Shown here: positions 1 through 5,073 of the stretch, piece after piece
How positions within the stretch are numbered: the first letter of the stretch is position 1
How the letters are laid out: each line of letters opens with the position of its first letter
Source of the DNA: CAZSTA01 sp964609495 [NCBI: uncultured bacterium]
GTDB lineage: Bacteria; CAZSTA01
Length of the DNA stretch: 5,073 nucleotides
Direction: 5' to 3'
Assembly: GCA_964609495.1 (NCBI GenBank)
Contig: CAZSTA010000235.1
Coordinates: forward strand, 1-5,073
Notes under the pieces: generated by a model
The model's database searches: none
What the model was told of the DNA's origin: nothing
The model's input: the letters and a program-made list of their open reading frames with translations, nothing else
Position numbers and translations under genes: made by a program

Positions 1-2876
1 AATACCCTGAACGTTGCTAATCCGAATCCTTCTATGGAGATCGAGAGCGAATTATCCTTCATCTCAAGGGGCTTGATATCATTCTCCGTGAGATCCGTCA
101 GGAAGGCTTTTTCGCTCTTCACAAATGGTAGAATTATCTTAGCTTCGACGCTCTCCCCTTTGACCTCCAACAATCTAACTATAGCTCCTCTTCCATCCTC
201 CGCCTTCTTTATATCTAGGACTATTACGTTCGGTTTATCCACCTCGCATCCGCTATAGTTCGTCGCTGATAGAGCTCCCCTTTGCTCGCCTCTCAACGTT
301 GCTGTTACGAAGGGATTATTGTAGCTCCAGCCGAAACGAGTAGCGGAGATGTTATCACAGCTTCCTTTGTGGCTGGTTATGGAGAAGCGAAAGGTCAGTT
401 CTCCACTTTGACTGGCGGGGAAATTAGTGTACCAGTAGTTATTCATTATGAATGCGAAGAGAGTGCTATTATCTATCTTCAACTCCCTCAACCACTTTCC
501 AGTATTTATACCTCCTAACTGAATAAGAGGGGTGTCCATAGTTGCCCAAGTTACTCCATATTCGGGATTGGAGATATCCGCCCAGTATTGAATCGAATAC
601 CAATCTCGGCAAGTGCCAGGAAGTTGCTCCTTCTCTGGTATGGCTATAGCATCGGCAAACTCGCATCTTATTTCGCTATCGGGGACATTGAAGGGGAAAG
701 CATAATATATCCCTTCGGGATCGAAATTGGCTTCCTTAGTTAAGCGATTGACTATATCTACCCGCTTGATCCCTTCATAGAGTATAACTTCTTGCTCGAT
801 ATCGGGACATTTATCACCTCTGGTCTTGGCGATCAAGCTGGTCATAACTGGACCCTTCCAGCCGATCTCGATCTCAGCTTTGGTCGGACTCGATCTGTGG
901 AACTTCGTCCCCTTCTCTCGATCATCTATCGACTTTCTTCCCCCTTCCGGAGTCTCGAATATATATTGATTAAGCTTATATCTGCTCTTCTTATCCACTA
1001 GCTCAACTCTCAGCCCCTTGTCATAGATACTCGTTATCCCGCCGGTCTCCTCATCTAATACAATCCTATAAAATTTATTCTCTATAGTATTATCCTTTGT
1101 CGTTACCCTGCTCTCGAAAGTTGGTCTGTCCTTTTGGGGAATAAATTTGAAAGTTTGATATCCCAGAGAGGGGATATCTCTTCCAATAAAAGCTATCTCG
1201 ACAACCTCTTCAGGATAGAAGAGACCGCGTCTGATGGAGGAAAGCACTTGATAAGCTACCTCTTCGCCACTTCGAGGATCGATTAGGGAGAATCCTTTAT
1301 CCTCCTCAACTATATCTCTGGGTATAAATACTCGCGTTAAATCCGATCTCCTCCAGGACAGGGGATTGAATACCGCGATCGCTGCCTTATCAGGCACACT
1401 AATTTGAGAGAATAAGTGCTTTTTCGCGTTATCGAGCAATTCATCCGTTATGAGGGAGGCATTATATATAAATGAGGATTTGATAGCCCACTGTCCCTTA
1501 GTCTGATGTGCATAGGGATAGTCTATACTTCCATAATAACCCCAAGTATGCTCATCGAAGAAGATCAGGGAATCATAGGCTTTGTCGATATCCTCTTTCG
1601 GATAACGGCGATCATCATCTCCAGTTGAGGCTATCGTTTCCATCTCCTCGGTGGCTATCAACTTCCCCTGAGTCGCTCTGCTGAGAGAGGTCTCATAGGC
1701 GGCTGAGACGTTTCCATCTGCCCACCAATCTGCCCAAGCGCCTCTATACTCAGGAATAACATCTCTATATTTACCCTCCATATACTCGAAGAACTCCCGA
1801 TTAGTGCTCATCATAAGCTTGGGATAAGCCCATCGTTCGTTCCACTCTTTAGCGATCTCCGCGGTCTCAAGGATGGGAGGTTGATTATCGAGCCAGCCAG
1901 TTCTCAAACTGATCGCATCATAAGGATATCCATCCCTCTCCATCTTCTCCAAGTATTTCGGAAGGGATTCATAAGCTATATCATAGCTTCTACTCACCCC
2001 TAATATCTTACCCTCTCCATAGCTCATCTGAGGATCGGCATACCAAGTTAGAACCTTATCTCCATTAGCCCCGACCCAATAAAATGGCTTATCTATCGTT
2101 GGGGATTTAGCCCTGATGTAATTGGGTGAGGCGGAGAAATACTTTATCCTGCTTTTAACTAGCATCTGAGGGAGAGCCCAGGTGAAGCCCGGGACATCGG
2201 TATTCATCGCACAGGTGATATCCAATCCATAATCCCTTCTCAGTTTATTTGCGAAGTAGAGCATCCTTATATATTCCTCGTGACCATATAGCTCGGTCAA
2301 TTGAAGATAAAGGGCGGTAGGTTCTATCCGACCCTTCCCGATCCAATACATAAGCTCATAGATCTTATCCGCAGGTCGATTCTCCAGGTAGTGCTTAATC
2401 TGCCATGATACCTCACATACCCATTTGAATTTAGCCCCTTCGGGAAAATCATCTGTTGCTCGACAATATTCCATCGCCTGATCGATAAAAGCGAGGTGTT
2501 TCTCATATACTCTCGTCTGGAGATCTGTATAGCCTATATCGGTATGGGTATGATGGATGCCGTATATAAGCCAATGTCTTTGGGGAGTTATAGTGATCAT
2601 TCGCGTTCTTCTCTCATTGCCGATAGATAAGGTGAATATCGCTTGGGCTGGCTCTTTCACCTCATCAACCTCGATGAGATGAGTGCTTTCATAAGAAGCG
2701 ACATCATCGAAGATAAACTTCGATTTCGCTCCCTTCATTTCACATTCGATCTCAGCTCTCATTCCAGCTTCAGCATTCTTTATAAGTGCTTTTAGAACCT
2801 GTTTTAATTTGCCATCTCTCCTCACTAGAAAGATAGTAGGAGTGATCTTAAAATCTATTATAGGCTCATCGATCAT
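1..2876 (-). CDS. Glycoside hydrolase family 38 (alpha-mannosidase-like) protein, C-terminal end cut by window edge
   Basis: This is one uninterrupted frame of 958 codons running off the left edge; it ends at GLATFRV, which looks like the last beta strand of such enzymes, so few residues are probably missing. GH38 enzymes are zinc-dependent retaining alpha-mannosidases. Residues 1-100 form an N-terminal region I cannot assign. The catalytic domain then shows HHTHTDIGYT at 108-117, where H111 and D113 match the zinc-binding H-x-D; NTDVPG at 225-230, where D227 matches the nucleophile and zinc ligand; and FFDEHTWG at 439-446, where H443 matches the remaining zinc ligand. WADWWADG (381-388) is also family-like. 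The C-terminal beta domains begin near residue 597 (NTIENKFYRIVLDEETGGI) and include MNNYWYTNFP at 811-820. No signal peptide is seen, so it is probably cytoplasmic. ATG 2876 is chosen over the in-frame ATG at 2885 because the ribosome binding site abuts the latter. Family assignment is firm; the exact substrate is not known, and related GH38 members can differ in specificity. Confidence 0.9.
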   Translation of the reverse strand, partial: MIDEPIIDFKITPTIFLVRRDGKLKQVLKALIKNAEAGMRAEIECEMKGAKSKFIFDDVASYESTHLIEVDEVKEPAQAIFTLSIGNERRTRMITITPQRHWLIYGIHHTHTDIGYTDLQTRVYEKHLAFIDQAMEYCRATDDFPEGAKFKWVCEVSWQIKHYLENRPADKIYELMYWIGKGRIEPTALYLQLTELYGHEEYIRMLYFANKLRRDYGLDITCAMNTDVPGFTWALPQMLVKSRIKYFSASPNYIRAKSPTIDKPFYWVGANGDKVLTWYADPQMSYGEGKILGVSRSYDIAYESLPKYLEKMERDGYPYDAISLRTGWLDNQPPILETAEIAKEWNERWAYPKLMMSTNREFFEYMEGKYRDVIPEYRGAWADWWADGNVSAAYETSLSRATQGKLIATEEMETIASTGDDDRRYPKEDIDKAYDSLIFFDEHTWGYYGSIDYPYAHQTKGQWAIKSSFIYNASLITDELLDNAKKHLFSQISVPDKAAIAVFNPLSWRRSDLTRVFIPRDIVEEDKGFSLIDPRSGEEVAYQVLSSIRRGLFYPEEVVEIAFIGRDIPSLGYQTFKFIPQKDRPTFESRVTTKDNTIENKFYRIVLDEETGGITSIYDKGLRVELVDKKSRYKLNQYIFETPEGGRKSIDDREKGTKFHRSSPTKAEIEIGWKGPVMTSLIAKTRGDKCPDIEQEVILYEGIKRVDIVNRLTKEANFDPEGIYYAFPFNVPDSEIRCEFADAIAIPEKEQLPGTCRDWYSIQYWADISNPEYGVTWATMDTPLIQLGGINTGKWLRELKIDNSTLFAFIMNNYWYTNFPASQSGELTFRFSITSHKGSCDNISATRFGWSYNNPFVTATLRGEQRGALSATNYSGCEVDKPNVIVLDIKKAEDGRGAIVRLLEVKGESVEAKIILPFVKSEKAFLTDLTENDIKPLEMKDNSLSISIEGFGLATFRV

Positions 2877-2885
2877 TATGCTCAT

Positions 2886-2893
2886 CCTCCTTT
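2886..2893 (-). promoter_or_regulatory. Ribosome binding site of the GH38 gene
   Basis: On the minus strand the sequence reads AAAGGAGG, a near-perfect Shine-Dalgarno match. It ends 9 bases before ATG 2876 and directly touches the in-frame ATG at 2885-2883. The spacing therefore decides the start in favour of 2876. Confidence 0.8.
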
Positions 2894-2940
2894 GAAATTC
2901 TTCGCTAGGGAGTTCAGGAATGATTCCCCCCTCACCCTAG

Positions 2941-2963
2941 CCCTCTCCCACAAGGGGAGAGGG
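2941..2963. repeat. Perfect 9-bp inverted repeat, hairpin 1 of the intergenic element
   Basis: CCCTCTCCC (2941-2949) is followed by a 5-base loop ACAAG and then GGGAGAGGG (2955-2963). The stem is strong, but no T-run follows it on either strand, so it does not look like an intrinsic terminator. Confidence 0.75.
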
Positions 2964-2999
2964 GACGTAATTAAGTCCCTCTCTTGATGAGAATAGTTT

Positions 3000-3020
3000 C
3001 CCCTCCCTTGATGGGAGGGG
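3000..3020. repeat. Perfect 8-bp inverted repeat, hairpin 2 of the intergenic element
   Basis: CCCCTCCC (3000-3007) is followed by the loop TTGAT and then GGGAGGGG (3013-3020). On the minus strand it is followed by AAACTATTC and on the plus strand by ATAGAGG, so it has no terminator-like T-run. Confidence 0.75.
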
Positions 3021-3093
3021 ATAGAGGAGGGTGTAAAGGGAACTTTTTTGAAACTACTTAACCGAGAAGTGGTCATAATTAATCATAAATATC

Positions 3094-3122
3094 GTTATAG
3101 CGTGAAATGGATAAAGTTGTAA
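3094..3122 (-). promoter_or_regulatory. Possible sigma-70-type promoter for the GH38 gene
   Basis: On the minus strand TTACAA (3122-3117) and TATAAC (3099-3094) are separated by 17 bases. The -10 matches the TATAAT consensus at five of six positions; the -35 matches TTGACA at only three. It lies in an AT-rich stretch about 220 bases before the GH38 start. If used, the transcript leader would include the whole palindromic element. AT-rich sequence gives such matches by chance, so this is only a candidate. Confidence 0.3.
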
Positions 3123-3186
3123 TTATTTTAAGATGTAGTCTTAGAGTATGTTCTTGAGGATTTATGTCCATCCCTCACTTAACCAA

Positions 3187-4440
3187 CTAGATATGCCTTA
3201 TAGCATCTATCGGCTTCAGCTTAGAGGCTTTATAAGCTGGATAGAGGGTGGCGATGATAACCAATATGATTCCAAAGATCAGAGCGGTGAAGAGCATACT
3301 AGCCTTGAAGGAGGTATAGAAATATTGTCCAGTGAGAGGCATTCCCCAGCTTTCCATATCCATTCCCATAGAGATTCCTGTGGTAGTGAAATATTCCGTA
3401 ATTAAGCCTCCTATAGCACATCCTACCAGCGAGCTAGTTAATCCCAAGATCAATCCCTCGAAGAGGAATAAGATTACTACTTGACTTCTCTTGATCCCCA
3501 TAGCTAGCATCATACCGACCTCTCTAGTCCTCTCTAATACAGCCATCAACATCGTGTTTATTATGATCGAGGCTACAATAACGAAGACAAAGAACAATAT
3601 GATCATAAATCCTTTAAGCTTAGCTCGAGCTATGGCAATGGCGTCTCCCTCCAGATCTCTCCAGGTATGAAATTCCAAACCTGATATCGAACCGCCTATA
3701 CTTTGCTGAAGCCCTTCTTTAACTTTATCATCGTTGTCTGGATCATCTATCGTCATCGCTATCTCTGATACGCCTCTCCCCATATCGAGCAGTTGTTGAG
3801 CTTGGGTTATGGGGATGAATACCATCATCCTCTCATATTCGGGAAGATTGGCGCGAAATATCCCCACTACCTCGAAGTCCATCGCATTCACCGCGCCATA
3901 AGCGGTTTCAGTGGCTATGGTGAGGATATCGCCCAGCTCAGCATTCAGCAGGATAGTCATCTCCTTGCCTATTAGTATGCTAGCCTCATCACCACTTGCT
4001 AGATATCTACCTCTCTCTTGAGTAACTTGAACTAAGGAGCTAACTCTGGGTTCCGAAACAGGCTCAATACCAATTCCTAAAGTTGGCATTGAATCTATAC
4101 CATTGCTAACAGTTCCCACAAATTTTATCCTAGAGGTTACATCTTCAACGGATGGGTCTTTCTTCAGTAACTCCTTGAGTTGAGAAGGATCATCTATCGA
4201 GAGCTCCAAGGCGATCTCCTCATCCTCCTTTTCCCTCTCAACATATCCCTCGGAATGAATTTGAATATGTCCCGTCTTAGTTCTGATCAGATTATCTATC
4301 ATCTGATCTTCCATTCCTTTGAAGAAGCCTAAGGCCAGGACTACAGAAGCCACGCTGATCACTATAACTACTGCATTAATTAAAGATCTTCGCCTATTTC
4401 TCAGCAGATTGCGAGCAGCCATCTTAAAGAGCATCCACAT
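3187..4440 (-). CDS. FtsX/LolC/MacB-type ABC transporter permease
   Basis: This is a complete inner-membrane permease of 417 residues, the usual length for single-module LolC/LolE/MacB-like permeases. The N-terminus LFKMAARNLLRNRRRS is the typical cytoplasmic lead-in. TM1 follows at about 21-40, then a large extracytoplasmic domain at about 41-275 (MacB-like periplasmic core). TM2 lies at about 277-300, TM3 at 321-346 and TM4 at 380-401. ERTREVGMMLAMG (303-315) after TM2 is the family's conserved cytoplasmic segment, expected to contact the ATPase, and the tail LYPAYKASKLKPIDAIR (399-415) is the classic FtsX-family ending. Such proteins couple ATP hydrolysis to conformational change in their outer domain, to extract lipoproteins or lipids or to export peptides or drugs. 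The substrate here is unknown. It starts 29 bases after the stop of a paralogous permease, so the two are probably co-transcribed and may form a LolC/LolE-like heterodimer. The ATPase is not in the window. Confidence 0.92.
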   Translation of the reverse strand: MWMLFKMAARNLLRNRRRSLINAVVIVISVASVVLALGFFKGMEDQMIDNLIRTKTGHIQIHSEGYVEREKEDEEIALELSIDDPSQLKELLKKDPSVEDVTSRIKFVGTVSNGIDSMPTLGIGIEPVSEPRVSSLVQVTQERGRYLASGDEASILIGKEMTILLNAELGDILTIATETAYGAVNAMDFEVVGIFRANLPEYERMMVFIPITQAQQLLDMGRGVSEIAMTIDDPDNDDKVKEGLQQSIGGSISGLEFHTWRDLEGDAIAIARAKLKGFMIILFFVFVIVASIIINTMLMAVLERTREVGMMLAMGIKRSQVVILFLFEGLILGLTSSLVGCAIGGLITEYFTTTGISMGMDMESWGMPLTGQYFYTSFKASMLFTALIFGIILVIIATLYPAYKASKLKPIDAIRHI

Positions 4441-4450
4441 CTATCTTCCA

Positions 4451-4456
4451 CCTCCC
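4451..4456 (-). promoter_or_regulatory. Ribosome binding site of the complete permease gene
   Basis: The minus strand reads GGGAGG followed by TGGAAGATAG and then ATG 4440, a spacing of 10 bases. It would also serve the third codon, ATG 4434, at a longer spacing. It lies in the 29-base gap after the upstream permease and supports independent translation of the second gene. Confidence 0.7.
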
Positions 4457-4469
4457 GATCGATTTTAAA

Positions 4470-5073
4470 CTAACCCACATCTCTTAGAGCCTCTACTGGT
4501 CTTAACTTAGAGGCCATATAGGCTGGATAAAGAGTTGCCAAAATCGAGATGATCAAGCCGAAAAAGAAGATGGTTATTAAGCTATTCCAGGAGAAAGCCG
4601 CAGTTATCATCTCCAGAGGAAAGGCATTCCACGTCTCTTCAGGAAGCATATCCTTGGCGCCTCCAAAGTAAGACCATAATACTTCTATGGGGACTTCATG
4701 AGCTTGGAGATAAAGGATCATACCAGTTCCTATCGAACATCCGATAGCAGATCCGATCAGCCCTAATATGGCCCCTTCCCAGATAAATAGGGTTATGATC
4801 TGTCTTCCTTTTACTCCCATTGCTGATAACATCCCGATCTCCTGGGTTCTCTCATATACAGCCATAATCATCGTATTAACTATACCTGCCGCCGCCAAAA
4901 GGAGAATAAGCCCGCTTATTCCTCGAACAATGGGACGACCCATCGCCATATATTGTTTGATCACCGTTCCCAAATCTAGCCAGGTATGGACCTCTAAGGG
5001 AAGTACTTGCTTTTTGAAATCCTCCCTTAGATGATCTGCTACAACCTCTGTCTGTGTTTCATCCTTGAGACGA
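4470..5073 (-). CDS. FtsX/LolC/MacB-type ABC transporter permease, N-terminal part outside the window
   Basis: The frame is open from the right edge, starting inside a codon, and 200 residues are visible before TAG at 4472-4470. The true start lies beyond 5073: the sequence before the internal TTG at 4973 (LPLEVHTWLDLGTV) aligns with LEFHTWRDLEGDAI of the neighbouring permease, so that TTG is not the start. Visible residues 1-45 are the end of the extracytoplasmic domain. TM segments follow at about 49-72, 92-121 and 165-186. ERTQEIGMLSAMGVKG (74-89) is the conserved cytoplasmic segment and LYPAYMASKLRPVEALR (181-197) is the FtsX-family tail. Over the 32 residues from ERT to ILGL, 19 are identical to the downstream permease, so the two are clear but diverged paralogues. 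It probably acts with that protein and an unseen ATPase in one transporter. If it has the usual family length, about half of it is missing here. Confidence 0.88.
   Translation of the reverse strand, partial: RLKDETQTEVVADHLREDFKKQVLPLEVHTWLDLGTVIKQYMAMGRPIVRGISGLILLLAAAGIVNTMIMAVYERTQEIGMLSAMGVKGRQIITLFIWEGAILGLIGSAIGCSIGTGMILYLQAHEVPIEVLWSYFGGAKDMLPEETWNAFPLEMITAAFSWNSLITIFFFGLIISILATLYPAYMASKLRPVEALRDVG

Larger units (their letters stand above)
2924..3042. repeat. Imperfect palindromic intergenic repeat element, about 120 bp (MITE/REP-like)
   Basis: The left end reads TTCCCCCCTCACCCTAGCCC and continues into CTCTCCC. The right end, read on the minus strand, begins TTCCCTTTACACCCTCCTC and continues into TATCCCCTCCC. 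The two ends are thus imperfect inverted copies of one pyrimidine-rich sequence. Each arm ends in a perfect short hairpin (2941-2963 and 3000-3020). Between them, 2977-2992 is a degenerate direct copy of 3001-3016 (14 of 16 bases match, offset 24) and shares CTTGATG with it. The motif CCCTCACCCTAGCCCTCTCCC is of a kind seen scattered between genes in many environmental bacteria. Mobility and copy number cannot be judged from one copy, and the exact ends are my estimate. Confidence 0.65.
2877..3186. other. 310-base intergenic region between the permease and GH38 genes
   Basis: No credible gene lies here. The half nearer the GH38 gene is a C/G-rich inverted-repeat element; the half nearer the permease (about 3049-3150) is AT-rich and holds a possible promoter. 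A minus-strand frame at 3076-2882 would encode 64 residues including SPLPLWERARVRG, but this is translation of the repeat and not a gene. No convincing rho-independent terminator follows the permease stop at 3187. Confidence 0.7.

Noticed and set aside
34-1001. Plus-strand frames of 60-80 codons at 34-258, 282-518 and 792-1001, and a minus-strand frame at 666-469
   Set aside because: All overlap the continuous, conserved GH38 frame and show no recognisable protein features.
2924-3042. CRISPR array
   Set aside because: There are no regularly spaced identical repeats with unique spacers; the repeats are degenerate, short and palindromic.
2882-3076. Minus-strand frame of 64 codons in the intergenic region
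   Set aside because: Its middle (SPLPLWERARVRG) is the familiar spurious translation of the palindromic repeat. It has no family resemblance and overlaps the GH38 ribosome binding site.
3155-3177. Possible terminator hairpin after the permease stop (TGAGGAT pairing with ATCCCTCA, with one bulged base)
   Set aside because: The stem is short and bulged, and no T-run follows on the minus strand.
3148-3405. Plus-strand frame of 85 codons overlapping the end of the permease
   Set aside because: It lies antisense over the conserved FtsX tail and membrane segment and has no ribosome binding site or family resemblance.
4470-4973. Reading the upstream permease as a short complete 167-residue protein starting at TTG 4973
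   Set aside because: The frame stays open and homologous to its neighbour upstream of that codon, through to the window edge. It is a longer gene cut by the window.
1-5073. Frequent GATATC and ATCGAT palindromes across the window
   Set aside because: They follow from common Asp-Ile and Ile-Asp codon pairs in these genes (GAT ATC, ATC GAT) and show no regular spacing.

Overview
The window (5,073 bases, moderate GC) comes from an uncultured-type prokaryote, most likely a bacterium. All three recognisable genes lie on the minus strand, use strong AGGAGG-type ribosome binding sites, and share a codon style rich in AGA/AGG arginine and ATA isoleucine. That style is common in thermophiles and in many candidate phyla. 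The gap between two of the genes carries a C/G-rich palindromic repeat whose spurious translation (SPLPLWERARVRG) is familiar from many environmental bacterial genomes. I cannot name a species or phylum from this.

Layout in transcription order (right to left). From 5073 to 4470 is the C-terminal part of an FtsX/LolC/MacB-type ABC transporter permease whose start lies beyond the window. After 29 bases comes a complete second permease of the same family (4440-3187, 417 aa). The two are tandem paralogues and very probably co-transcribed; the matching ATPase is not in the window. A 310-base gap (3186-2877) then holds a weak promoter candidate, an imperfect inverted-repeat element of about 120 bp with two perfect short hairpins, and a strong ribosome binding site. 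The rest (2876-1) is one open frame of 958 codons that runs off the left edge: a glycoside hydrolase family 38 (alpha-mannosidase-like) enzyme with all expected zinc-binding and nucleophile residues.

The permeases probably form one membrane complex with an ATPase encoded off-window, exporting or extracting a lipid, lipoprotein or other hydrophobic substrate by a MacB/LolCDE-like mechanism. The GH38 enzyme has no visible signal peptide and should act in the cytoplasm on alpha-mannosides or related sugars. The gap, repeat element and possible separate promoter suggest it is a separate transcription unit, so a functional link to the transporter is not established. Apart from the repeat in the probable leader of the GH38 gene, I see no strong sign of an undescribed system.
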